A stretch of 64,000 nucleotides of DNA, taken from positions 1-64,000 of the forward strand of contig JAVBWA010000004.1 in assembly GCA_036677685.1 (NCBI GenBank), read 5' to 3'. Origin of the DNA: JAQUBU01 sp036677685. GTDB taxonomy: Bacteria > Bacillota > Syntrophomonadia > Syntrophomonadales > Syntrophomonadaceae. Made by a program: the position numbers and the translations under genes. The notes beneath the pieces are model-generated. The model was not told where the DNA came from. It saw nothing but the letters and a program-made list of their open reading frames with translations, and searched no databases. Shown here piece by piece: positions 33,175-41,668 of this stretch (within the stretch, counting starts at the first letter, position 1; every line of letters starts with the position of its first letter).

Positions 33175-33729
33175 ATGAAAATTATCGCAGGATTGGGCAA
33201 TCCGGGCCGTAAATACAGCTCTACCCGCCATAATTGCGGGTTCAGGGTTCTGGAAGAAATAGCCGGGCATCATAGCATCGAAAAAGAAGAAAGCAAATAC
33301 GATGCTCTTATTGCTCATCTCAAAATCGACCGGGAAAAGGTCTTGCTGGTCAAACCCTTAAGCTATATGAATTTAAGCGGACGCCCAATACAGCGTCTGG
33401 TAAACTGGTTTAAGCTGGACCTGTCCCAACTGCTGGTAATATATGATGATATGGATATTGTACCGGGAGTTGTGCGGATTCGTGCCTCGGGTGGCTCAGG
33501 CGGCCATAAAGGAATGAAATCAATAATCGAATGCCTGGGAAATAATCAGGATTTTCCCCGAATTCGGGTGGGGATCGGCCGCCCGCCGGAGGAAGTCGTG
33601 GATTGGGTTCTGGGAGAATTCAGCCCGGAGGAAAAGCAACTGGTGCAGGGAGCCATTTTAAGAGCCGCTGAAGCTGCCGAAGTTTGGGTTAAAGAGGGAA
33701 TAAACCGGGCCATGAACGAATATAATTAG
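33175..33729 (+). CDS. pth: Peptidyl-tRNA hydrolase
   Basis: A 184-residue enzyme that releases tRNA from peptidyl-tRNA. The N-terminal IAGLGNPGRKYSSTRHNCGF holds the catalytic His in RHN, KPLSYMNLSG near 61 and the catalytic Asp in VIYDDMDI near 88 are present, as is GGSGGHKGMKSI near 104. ATG 33175 follows GAGGAA; an in-frame start 12 bases earlier overlaps prs. In Bacillus, ctc sits between prs and pth; it is absent here. Confidence 0.96.
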   Translation: MKIIAGLGNPGRKYSSTRHNCGFRVLEEIAGHHSIEKEESKYDALIAHLKIDREKVLLVKPLSYMNLSGRPIQRLVNWFKLDLSQLLVIYDDMDIVPGVVRIRASGGSGGHKGMKSIIECLGNNQDFPRIRVGIGRPPEEVVDWVLGEFSPEEKQLVQGAILRAAEAAEVWVKEGINRAMNEYN

Positions 33730-33790
33730 AAGCATCAAAGTATATTTGCCTGGCTAAAAAGGAAATATATTTCCAAAAGGAGGCAGGCAA

Positions 33791-33952
33791 ATGAAGATTT
33801 ACTATATATGCGAGTATTGTGAGCAGGTTTTTAGTGTAATTGAATCGGGTGAAGAAGAAGGAGCTGTTGAAGTAAAAGGGATATGTGAAGACTGCGCCAT
33901 GGAAATGGGCTTGATGGAAACCCCGCTGCACAACCAGCACTTCTATAGTTAG
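33791..33952 (+). CDS. fin: Anti-sigma-F factor Fin
   Basis: A 53-residue zinc-binding protein. Fin inhibits sigma-F so the forespore can switch to sigma-G. The sequence starts MKIYYICEYCEQVFSVIES and has a second pair in GICEDCAMEMGL, giving the two CxxC ligands of the Fin/YabK family. It is shorter than the Bacillus protein in the middle linker. ATG with GGAGGCAGG upstream. The position between pth and mfd is exactly that of fin in Bacillus, which strongly supports the call. Confidence 0.88.
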   Translation: MKIYYICEYCEQVFSVIESGEEEGAVEVKGICEDCAMEMGLMETPLHNQHFYS

Positions 33953-33954
33953 AA

Positions 33955-34147
33955 CTATGAATTCTTAATTAAGTTGGGAAAGCTTACGCTTTCCGCATTT
34001 ATATTTTATTTGAATTTTGTGGGTAATGAAATTTCATTATCTTTGATTGCTTGTGTCAAATTATAGTTATAGAATATATGATTGTAAAAGAGGAAAATGT
34101 AGCTTTCCTGACCATAATTCATAAATTAAAATAATTAAAAATTATTG
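33955..34147. repeat. R3-type element between fin and mfd
   Basis: Left end ATGAATTCTTAATTAAG, right end CATAATTCATAAATTAAAAT, inverted. A small hairpin GGAAAGCTTACGCTTTCC (33976-33993) lies just inside the left end and TAGCTTTCC near the right. No gene. Confidence 0.6.
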
Positions 34148-34199
34148 AAGTGGGGGCCATTTTTACGGTGCTCACCTTTAGTTGTGGGAGGCCAAAGCA

Positions 34200-37100
34200 T
34201 TGAATCAAGGCTTATTATCTGTTATTGAAGGATACTTACAAAGCCGGGAGAACATTCTTTTAACCGGGCTTTCCGGCACTGCCAAGGCTTTCGTATTGGC
34301 GGAGCTGTTTAAAGGACATTCCGGCAAAGTTCTCTGCCTGCTGCCCAGCGAAGAGAAGGCATATGATTTGGCCCGTAGTTTGCAGGGCTTTGTTGAGCAA
34401 GACCGGATTGCTATGTTTTTAGGACGGGAACTGGTATTTATGCAGGAAAATCATTCCCGGGTCGAAATTGAACGTATTCTCACTTTACAGGATTGTATTG
34501 CCCACCCGCAAAGAAAGACCTTTATAATCGCCACTCCGGGTTCTTTCATGTATTCCTTTATATCCCCCCGCGAGATGCAGCACAATACCCTGGTGCTCAA
34601 GACCGGCCAGGAATACTTGCTGCGGGAGATACTCTGGCAGCTGATAAACAGTGGATACAGCCGGATTGACACGATTACCCGCCCTGGAGAATTTGCACTG
34701 CGTGGCGGAATTTTAGATATTTATCCGGTTACCGACTCCAAACCCTGCCGAATCGAATTCTTTGGCGATATTGTTGAAACCATACGCCGTTTTGACATCA
34801 ACAGCCAGCGCTCCGGCCAAAAAGAAAAAACCCTGACAGTTTTGCCGGCTGATGAATTGAGCGGAGCCAGTCTGAATTTCAGTCTTTTCGATTACCTGCC
34901 TCAGGCTGGACCGGTATTTCTTGATGAAGCCCGGGAATTCTGCCAGGCTTATGATAAGAACATCAAACGATACCAGGAATCCGTAAAAGAAGCACGACGG
35001 GAGGAAAAACCGGTTCGTGAACTGCCTTTGTGGGAGCGGGGAACGCTTGAGCAAATTTTGGAGTCCCGACCGGTTCTATATCACTGCTTTTTTCCCAACA
35101 GTATTCCTGGAATCAAAATAGCTTTTATGGAGCATGTGGCCCAAAGGGAAATGGAACCATTTTATAATAATTGGGATATTCTATTTAACCGGCTTCGGGA
35201 ATGGCAAAGTAAAAAGTATAAGGTGTCTCTGGCTATCAAAAGCAAGCTGGCTCGTGAGCAAATGAAAAAGGAACTTTGCGACCAGGGTATCAGCGGAGTG
35301 GAAATAAGCGAACAAGCCTTGGACGGCGGATTCAGTAGTTCCACTCTGGGCTTGGCGATAGTATCCGAAAAGGATATCTGGGGCAAGGCCAGCGTCAGCC
35401 GGGGCAAACAACAGCGGCCACGAGAAGAACGAATCCTCTTGGAGGATTTGAAACTGGGCGATTATGTGGTACACGAAAACTATGGCATAGGAATATTTCG
35501 GGGAGTTACCAGGGTGGAAAACGAGGGTCTTACCCGTGAATATGTCTTGCTGCAATATGCTGGTACCGACCGGCTTTATCTGCCTATAGACAAACTTGAT
35601 CTGCTTTACAAATATGCAAGTTCCGGTGAGAAAGAGCCCCGTCTCAATAAACTGGGCGGCAATGCCTGGGAGCGTACCCGCAAGAAAGTTGCGGAATCAG
35701 TGCAGGAAATGGCGGAGGATTTGCTAAAACTCTATGCCAGCCGGGAGAGTATCGAAGGCTATGCTTTTTCTCCAGACACCCCCTGGCAGCGGCAATTTGA
35801 GGATGATTTTCCTTATTCGGAAACCCCTGACCAATTAAAAGCCATCAATGATGTGAAAAGAGCCATGGAAAGAAATCGTCCGATGGATTATTTAGTATGC
35901 GGAGATGTAGGCTACGGCAAAACCGAAGTAGCATTAAGGGCTGCCTTCAAGGCGGTTATGGATGGCAAGCAGGTGGCTATACTTGTCCCTACTACGGTTT
36001 TAGCCGAACAGCATTACCATACCTTTGTCAATCGCTTTGAAAAGTACCCTGCCGTTATTGAAGCTCTCAGCCGTTTTAGGTCTTCTTCAGAACAAAAACG
36101 GATAATCGATGATATAAAAAAAGGTGTGGTAGATATTGTTATTGCCACCCACCGCCTGCTTTCCAAAGATGTTCAATTCAAAGAACTGGGACTTCTGGTA
36201 ATAGATGAAGAACATCGCTTTGGAGTAGCTCAGAAGGAAAAAATAAAAGCTTTAAAAGAGATGGTCGATGTCATAAGCCTGTCGGCAACCCCAATACCAC
36301 GCAGTCTGCATATGGCCCTTACCGGACTTCGCGATCTGAGTCTGATTGAAACTGCTCCACCGGAACGCTATCCGGTAACCACCTATGTATTGGAATATAA
36401 TGAAGAGATCATAGCGGATGCTATCCGCAATGAAATCGAGCGCGAAGGCCAGATCTTTTTTGTGCACAACCGGATTGAAGACATCTACAAGGTGAAAGAA
36501 CAGTTGGAAGTGCTTTTTCCCGAAATTAAAATTGCTCTGGGGCACGGACGCATGCACGAAGAAGAACTAGCCCGGGTAATGATGGATTTCGTGGCTGGAC
36601 AGTATCAGCTCTTTCTATGTACGACTATCATCGAGTCAGGTTTGGATATGCCCAATGTAAATACTTTGATAGTTGATGAGGCGGACCGCCTGGGGCTTGC
36701 CCAGCTTTACCAGTTAAGGGGACGGGTGGGAAGGTCCAGTCGGCTAGCCTATGGTTATTTAACCTACCGCCCGGATCGGATTATTAACGAAACCGCCCAA
36801 AAACGGCTGAATGCCATACGGGAATTCAACGAACTGGGTTCGGGAATGAAAATTGCTTTGCGCGACCTGGAGATAAGAGGAGCCGGAAATATATTAGGTT
36901 CGGAGCAGCATGGCTATATCCACGCAGTCGGTTTTGACCTGTACTGCCGCCTCCTGGAACAAGAGACTGCCAAGCTGAAAGGCCGGAACCTGCGGGAAGA
37001 AATCAACCCGCAACTGGATATTGATGTCGACTACTATATACCTGATACTTACATCCCCGATTCGGGAACCAAGATGAGAATTTACCGCCGCCTGCTGCTG

Positions 37101-37406
37101 GCCAGGAATTACGAAGAAGTTAATGAAATAGGTACCGAAATGCTGGATCGCTTTGGCCCCTTGCCCCGGGTAGTGGAAAACTTCCTACAAATCGCCCTCT
37201 TGCGCATAACCGCCCGGGATAAGGAAATAAGCTCACTAAGGCGCAAGGGGCGCAAGATCGAAATTCAGATGGCCCAACCTTTGTCCCGAAATTTTGTGGA
37301 TCGAACCCGTGATTTGAATATCACCAGGGTGGATGACCGGACAATTCTTATGCAGAGCGATGTTGCCTCACTCCATGATTTACAGGGGTTTTTAAACAGC
37401 ATTTAG
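34200..37406 (+). CDS. mfd: Transcription-repair coupling factor Mfd
   Basis: A 1068-residue SF2 translocase that removes stalled RNA polymerase and recruits UvrA. The UvrB-like N-terminal module includes RPGEFALRGGILDIYP near 162; the RNAP-interaction domain starts near 415 (GDYVVHENYGIGIFRGV). Motor motifs: GDVGYGKTEVALRA near 567, DEEHRFGV near 669, SATPIPRSLHMA near 696 and GLAQLYQLRGRVGRS near 830. Somewhat shorter than the usual about 1150 residues. TTG 34200 follows GGGAGG. Its last four bases overlap the convergent ger locus. Confidence 0.96.
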   Translation: MNQGLLSVIEGYLQSRENILLTGLSGTAKAFVLAELFKGHSGKVLCLLPSEEKAYDLARSLQGFVEQDRIAMFLGRELVFMQENHSRVEIERILTLQDCIAHPQRKTFIIATPGSFMYSFISPREMQHNTLVLKTGQEYLLREILWQLINSGYSRIDTITRPGEFALRGGILDIYPVTDSKPCRIEFFGDIVETIRRFDINSQRSGQKEKTLTVLPADELSGASLNFSLFDYLPQAGPVFLDEAREFCQAYDKNIKRYQESVKEARREEKPVRELPLWERGTLEQILESRPVLYHCFFPNSIPGIKIAFMEHVAQREMEPFYNNWDILFNRLREWQSKKYKVSLAIKSKLAREQMKKELCDQGISGVEISEQALDGGFSSSTLGLAIVSEKDIWGKASVSRGKQQRPREERILLEDLKLGDYVVHENYGIGIFRGVTRVENEGLTREYVLLQYAGTDRLYLPIDKLDLLYKYASSGEKEPRLNKLGGNAWERTRKKVAESVQEMAEDLLKLYASRESIEGYAFSPDTPWQRQFEDDFPYSETPDQLKAINDVKRAMERNRPMDYLVCGDVGYGKTEVALRAAFKAVMDGKQVAILVPTTVLAEQHYHTFVNRFEKYPAVIEALSRFRSSSEQKRIIDDIKKGVVDIVIATHRLLSKDVQFKELGLLVIDEEHRFGVAQKEKIKALKEMVDVISLSATPIPRSLHMALTGLRDLSLIETAPPERYPVTTYVLEYNEEIIADAIRNEIEREGQIFFVHNRIEDIYKVKEQLEVLFPEIKIALGHGRMHEEELARVMMDFVAGQYQLFLCTTIIESGLDMPNVNTLIVDEADRLGLAQLYQLRGRVGRSSRLAYGYLTYRPDRIINETAQKRLNAIREFNELGSGMKIALRDLEIRGAGNILGSEQHGYIHAVGFDLYCRLLEQETAKLKGRNLREEINPQLDIDVDYYIPDTYIPDSGTKMRIYRRLLLARNYEEVNEIGTEMLDRFGPLPRVVENFLQIALLRITARDKEISSLRRKGRKIEIQMAQPLSRNFVDRTRDLNITRVDDRTILMQSDVASLHDLQGFLNSI

Positions 37407-38470
37407 CGGGGCAGCCCTCTGATTTTAGCGGTCAGCAGAATAATTGTCGGGTAGAGTAGATTGATGGGAAAGGTATAAACCGAGGCATATTTTACATTAA
37501 GAAGTTGAAACATCAAATCCGAAGGAAACATATAGAGGACAAAAACTATTAAGAATAATCCGATTGGCAGAATTAAAGATTTATAATCCTTGAGTTTGAA
37601 AGTATCCTGGACAAGAAAAAGGATGCCCTGGTAGAAAATAATAACAGCCGTAATGTCGGTTATAAACCAGAATACGAGAAAAATGAGCTCAACTCTGCGA
37701 AATTCACCGAACCCGGCCACCCGGAAAACCTCAAAGAGCGGGAAACTGAAAAGTTGGGTTAACTCTGGCCCGAATATAGCCATAACCTCAAAATCAAAAA
37801 TTATCAGCATCACCCCGGCTATCAGATACCAATAGTAAACGTACTTTTTATTTTCTTTCAAGCCGGAAACCAGGGGCAGAAATAAACCCCAGATCACCAC
37901 CTCATCAAAAGGCCAGTTCGCAGTATAAACAGCTCCGGCCAGTATAGGTTTCCAGGCTTCCAGAACCGGGGTAAGATTGGATAGGCTGACCAGAGGCAAG
38001 GCCACGAAAAAACCGGCAATGGCAAAAAACAAACTGCCCCAGATAAAAAGCTCCCCCAGCCGGCCCAAGACTGTCAGACCCTGGTAAAGACAATAGATGC
38101 AGGGCAGCAGTATTATAGGATACAATATGACCCGGGGAATGGATGGGTAAGTTATCTTTAAAAGGATCAATATATTATAAAGCAAGGTGATTAAAAAAAT
38201 AAACACGGCCCAGAAAAAGATGAGATTTAAGATAGTTCCCAGAAACCTGCCCAGTACTTGGGTGCTAATATCGCTTATGCGGCATCCGGGAAACATGGTA
38301 TGTAGTTTAAATATCGCATAAAGGATGTACAAACCGGGCACCAGTCCCAGCAGGCTGGCTAGCCAGGCGTCCTGCCGGGCTGCCTGGCCTGTTATATATA
38401 CCAGGGCGCTGCCGATTAACAGGATAAAGGTCATGAATGACAATTGCTGCGTAGAAATAGGTTTATTCAT
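37403..38470 (-). CDS. GerAB-type spore germination permease (B subunit 1)
   Basis: A 355-residue integral membrane protein of the APC-like spore germination family, B subunit of a nutrient germinant receptor in the spore inner membrane. About ten hydrophobic segments are visible. It begins NKPISTQQLSFMTFILLIGS, a typical start, and the last segments include LFQLLNVKYAS near 320. The start at 38470 has GGGAG 9 bases upstream; ATG 38479 is too close to it. Last gene of the reverse-strand ger locus. Confidence 0.9.
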   Translation of the reverse strand: MNKPISTQQLSFMTFILLIGSALVYITGQAARQDAWLASLLGLVPGLYILYAIFKLHTMFPGCRISDISTQVLGRFLGTILNLIFFWAVFIFLITLLYNILILLKITYPSIPRVILYPIILLPCIYCLYQGLTVLGRLGELFIWGSLFFAIAGFFVALPLVSLSNLTPVLEAWKPILAGAVYTANWPFDEVVIWGLFLPLVSGLKENKKYVYYWYLIAGVMLIIFDFEVMAIFGPELTQLFSFPLFEVFRVAGFGEFRRVELIFLVFWFITDITAVIIFYQGILFLVQDTFKLKDYKSLILPIGLFLIVFVLYMFPSDLMFQLLNVKYASVYTFPINLLYPTIILLTAKIRGLPR

Positions 38471-38491
38471 CTCAAGCATCTCCCATAGAAT

Positions 38492-38740
38492 TTACCCGGC
38501 TACCTGGAAGAACTTCTCAAACGCCTTCGATACCGGTTTAACCATTTCAAATAATCGATTAGGGTTAGGCAGCATTTTTAAATCCAAAGCGTAATCCAGT
38601 CCATAGCTTAAACCAATGAACAGAAATAAAAGCGCAACTGTTAAATCCCACCAACGGCGTTGTGATATTAAAGGCTTCCATTCCCAAAGGAAGAATAAAG
38701 ATACCGATAATATAATAAAATAGAGCAACAAAATAGGCAT
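38492..38740 (-). CDS. Small membrane protein in the ger locus (1)
   Basis: An 82-residue protein with two hydrophobic segments (PILLLYFIILSVSLFFLW and WDLTVALLFLFIGLSYGLDY) and a basic, amphipathic C-terminus (MVKPVSKAFEKFFQVAG). Such small two-segment proteins (D-subunit-like) are known in some ger operons. Start ATG with GAGGT about 9 bases upstream. A shorter overlapping frame from 38747 is less likely because it has fewer membrane features. No family firmly recognised. Confidence 0.65.
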   Translation of the reverse strand: MPILLLYFIILSVSLFFLWEWKPLISQRRWWDLTVALLFLFIGLSYGLDYALDLKMLPNPNRLFEMVKPVSKAFEKFFQVAG

Positions 38741-38759
38741 TTTTCATACCTCACAATAT

Positions 38760-39965
38760 TTATTGAAAGTGAAAAGATTTTTTAGCTAGCAGGCTTCTTT
38801 TTAGATTGCTTTTAACCTTTATTTCGCTTTCGATATGCGGAAACCGCTCGGGCCAAACAGCAGCCAGGGTCTTCCATTGATTCGGTTCATACTCTTGAAT
38901 AATCCTGCCCCAGCCCAGCACATCACTGCTAAGCTGCTGCGACTTTTCAATACAGGCGGCAATTTGTCTCTTGATTTCCATATTGGCGGCTTCCTGGAAC
39001 TGACTCTTCCGCTCCAGACCAAGCAGAGCATTATCACTGTCCTGCTGATAGAAACCAAGGTCGGCACTGACCTCTATGATCATTTTTAATCCATCCCGGC
39101 TGAAATCAGGCCTGGTTTTGCTGCTGAACTGAATTATCTCCAGGGCAATATAATGGTTTGGATTTAAGGGAGATACAGTATTAAATAAACCTCCAGCCTT
39201 GCTGGTGGCGTTTAGCCAGCGATAACCCCGGCTTTCATTTTCATTGAAAGTGCCTACCATTTTCTTGCCTTTAAAGACGGCTGTTTCATTAAGGATAATA
39301 CTGCTTTTTTTATTATTTGTATTCCCGCTGTTCTTATCCCCTGAGTTTTGAGGAGTCTCACTGCCTTCAACCTTTTTTAAAGTAATCTGCGGAACCACCG
39401 GCTCAATCCCCGGAGTCATTAGTTTATAAGTAAATTCACCCATAGTTGTCGGGACATAAATTCCCAGTTCCTTCTCGTTAAGCCTTAAAAGGTCTTGCAA
39501 ACCGCTGCCCAGCTCAACTACTAAAGGCAAGCGCGAAGATAATAGCTCTTCCGGGGTGGCTTGGGAGGCTATCATAAGATTGGTATCCGGTCGGAGATGG
39601 CGGTTGCGGGTCATAAAATCCACAATCCGGGTAAGATCCTGGCCAACCAGTTTTTCGCCTAAAATTAAGGTTCGAACATGGCTCCATTCAGGAACCCGGG
39701 ACAGGGAAAGCGAAAGCCGGCGAGCCGCCAGGGCAACTCCGTAATCATCGGTGGTAGCCACCACCGATTCCATTTGCCCAATGCTGGTTTCGCCAGGGGG
39801 GAGGGGGCGAATTAAGCGGGCTGAAAAAGTAATTTTGTTATTATCTTGTTGTTCAATTCCCACAGCGGTTGAAATGGAGTTGGCGTTAATTTCCCGCAGA
39901 TCCCAGCAGCCGCTGAGCATAAATAAGGATAAAATGCAAATAATTATAGCACCTTTTTTAATCAT
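38760..39965 (-). CDS. Ger(x)C family germination lipoprotein (C subunit 1)
   Basis: A 401-residue lipoprotein, C subunit of a germinant receptor. The signal peptide and lipobox are MIKKGAIIICILSLFMLSGC, with WDLREIN next, the classical GerAC start. The middle has the family block LNETAVFKGKKMVGTFNENE then SRGYRWLNATSKAGG, and the C-terminus QVGWGRI-like DVLGWGRIIQEYEPNQWKTL. A Ser/Asn-rich loop near 205-222 is an insertion. It lies between the two small membrane genes. Confidence 0.92.
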   Translation of the reverse strand: MIKKGAIIICILSLFMLSGCWDLREINANSISTAVGIEQQDNNKITFSARLIRPLPPGETSIGQMESVVATTDDYGVALAARRLSLSLSRVPEWSHVRTLILGEKLVGQDLTRIVDFMTRNRHLRPDTNLMIASQATPEELLSSRLPLVVELGSGLQDLLRLNEKELGIYVPTTMGEFTYKLMTPGIEPVVPQITLKKVEGSETPQNSGDKNSGNTNNKKSSIILNETAVFKGKKMVGTFNENESRGYRWLNATSKAGGLFNTVSPLNPNHYIALEIIQFSSKTRPDFSRDGLKMIIEVSADLGFYQQDSDNALLGLERKSQFQEAANMEIKRQIAACIEKSQQLSSDVLGWGRIIQEYEPNQWKTLAAVWPERFPHIESEIKVKSNLKRSLLAKKSFHFQ

Positions 39966-39972
39966 AAGTTTC

Positions 39973-40179
39973 TTATTCCATCCCCATCTGTACAGAATTA
40001 ATTATGGCCTGAAAATAAACCGTCAAAGGCCATTCATAATAAAAGGCCAGGCTCATATACAAGCCGATTGCAAACACAACGACAAAGGCTCCCAACTCTG
40101 GATACATCCGGTTCCTAGCCAGGGGTGGAACTTCCAAGGCAATTATCACGATATAAATCACCACTAAAATCCAAATCAT
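39973..40179 (-). CDS. Small membrane protein in the ger locus (2)
   Basis: A 68-residue protein with two hydrophobic helices (IWILVVIYIVIIALEVPPLA and FVVVFAIGLYMSLAFYYEWP). ATG with GAGGATAG upstream. It precedes the C subunit by 7 bases and is likely co-translated with it. Similar size and layout to the other small gene in the locus, but little sequence similarity. Not assigned to a family. Confidence 0.65.
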   Translation of the reverse strand: MIWILVVIYIVIIALEVPPLARNRMYPELGAFVVVFAIGLYMSLAFYYEWPLTVYFQAIINSVQMGME

Positions 40180-40191
40180 GTTCGCTATCCT

Positions 40192-40513
40192 CCCGTGAGG
40201 TGTAAGGGGTAAGGCTTCGCCCGTGAGGCGTGAGGGGAATTTCGTATCTTGCTTGCTCCGTTACGCTTAATATTCTTACAACTACCCTTTTGAGCCTCGC
40301 ATACCTGATGAGCTAGACCACCTTTGCTACCTCAATAAGCCAAACGATTTTCTTAATTAATTCCCCATACCACCCAATTATTTCACTGAAAATCTATGCA
40401 AGCTTCCAAAATCCATCCTTCACTTGTTGCTTCCTATTTCCCACCAAAGTCTTTCCCTCACTCCCAACCCCCAACCCCCAACCCCTAACCCCTCACACCT
40501 TACTCCTCACTAG
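40192..40513. repeat. R4 repeat unit inside the ger locus
   Basis: Left: GTGAGGTGTAAGGGGTAAGG (40195-40214) then TTCGCCCGTGAGGCGTGAGG. Right: AACCCCTAACCCCTCACACC and TTACTCCTCAC (to 40509), inverted to the left. The interior has no gene. It separates the GerA-GerC pair from the following small gene and second GerC. Confidence 0.65.
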
Positions 40514-40519
40514 CAAAGC

Positions 40520-41668
40520 TTATTCCCGGAAAACAAAAGATTTGTCGGTCAGATAGCTCCTTCTTATTTCGTACTTGACTTCTATCTCAGGTTCTACCGT
40601 GGGAAAAATCTGATCCCATTGGGATGATATCTCTATCCACAGTTGGGAATCGGAACTATGCACTGCTTTTCCCCAGCCAAAAATATCACTTTCCAGGGAC
40701 TGGGCTTTGTTGATGCACTGAGTTATCTGTTTTGCTATTTCCCGGTTGGCGGACTGCTCCAATTGCCGGAACATTTGAGGGGTAAATAAGTTGCCGGAGC
40801 CGCTTTGTTCATAAAAATTACCTTCAGCCTTTACTTCGATTATCATTTTAATATTATTACCTTGGATTATGGGAGTAATTTTGGTCTGCGAACGGGATAA
40901 CTCCAAAGTGACCTTGCTATCCGGTTCAACAGGTGACGGGATCGTGAATAATCCGCCCTGAATCATTTTGGACCGCATATAACGATAGCCCCGGCTTTCA
41001 GTTTCATTTAGAATGCCTACCATTTTCCGGCCTTTGAATATGGCCATACCATCAAGTTTCAGCTTTTCCGGCTGGCTGCTCTTGTCAATGCTTATCATCG
41101 GGATTACCGGTTCAATTCCCGGTGCGGCGAATCTATCGATTAGCTCCAGCAAGCTTAAAGAGGTATAAATGCCGATTTGCGATTCCTGGGTCTGCAATAT
41201 GTCTCTTATCACCGTAGCCGTATAAGGACTGACCAGGGGTTTGATATTGAATACTTCTTCAGGGGTGGTGTTGTGGGTTATTACCACTGGAATGTTTTTC
41301 CGGACAAAACGATTGCGGGCCACAAAGTCCATAAATAAGGCCATGTCATGTCTGGCAAAGCTTTCGCTAAACAACAGCAAACTGGAATGACTCCACAAAG
41401 GGGTCTGGGAAGCCGAAAGACTTACTTTGCGGGCTGCTTCGGATATGCTTGCCCCTTCAGCCGACACCACCGTAAACTGCGGACCCTGACCGGAGCTTTT
41501 TTCAGGCGAACTGGGATTGGCTAACTGGCTGGTAAAAATTATTTTATTATCTTTGTAATCGGTTCCAAAACCTAAAGGAATGCTGGCCTTGTTGATTTCG
41601 GTTACGCCACATCCGGTTAATAACAGTGGGATTGCCAATAGAGTGAGCATTACAATTTTATTCATCAT
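40520..41668 (-). CDS. Ger(x)C family germination lipoprotein (C subunit 2)
   Basis: A 382-residue lipoprotein. Signal peptide and lipobox: MLTLLAIPLLLTGC then GVTEINKASIPLGFGTDY. It keeps the family block DGMAIFKGRKMVGILNETES and RGYRYMRSKMIQGG and the C-terminal DIFGWGKAVHSS. Clearly paralogous to the other C subunit but divergent. Its start overlaps the end of the A subunit gene by 4 bases, so these two are translationally coupled and form the core A-C pair. Confidence 0.92.
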   Translation of the reverse strand: MMNKIVMLTLLAIPLLLTGCGVTEINKASIPLGFGTDYKDNKIIFTSQLANPSSPEKSSGQGPQFTVVSAEGASISEAARKVSLSASQTPLWSHSSLLLFSESFARHDMALFMDFVARNRFVRKNIPVVITHNTTPEEVFNIKPLVSPYTATVIRDILQTQESQIGIYTSLSLLELIDRFAAPGIEPVIPMISIDKSSQPEKLKLDGMAIFKGRKMVGILNETESRGYRYMRSKMIQGGLFTIPSPVEPDSKVTLELSRSQTKITPIIQGNNIKMIIEVKAEGNFYEQSGSGNLFTPQMFRQLEQSANREIAKQITQCINKAQSLESDIFGWGKAVHSSDSQLWIEISSQWDQIFPTVEPEIEVKYEIRRSYLTDKSFVFRE

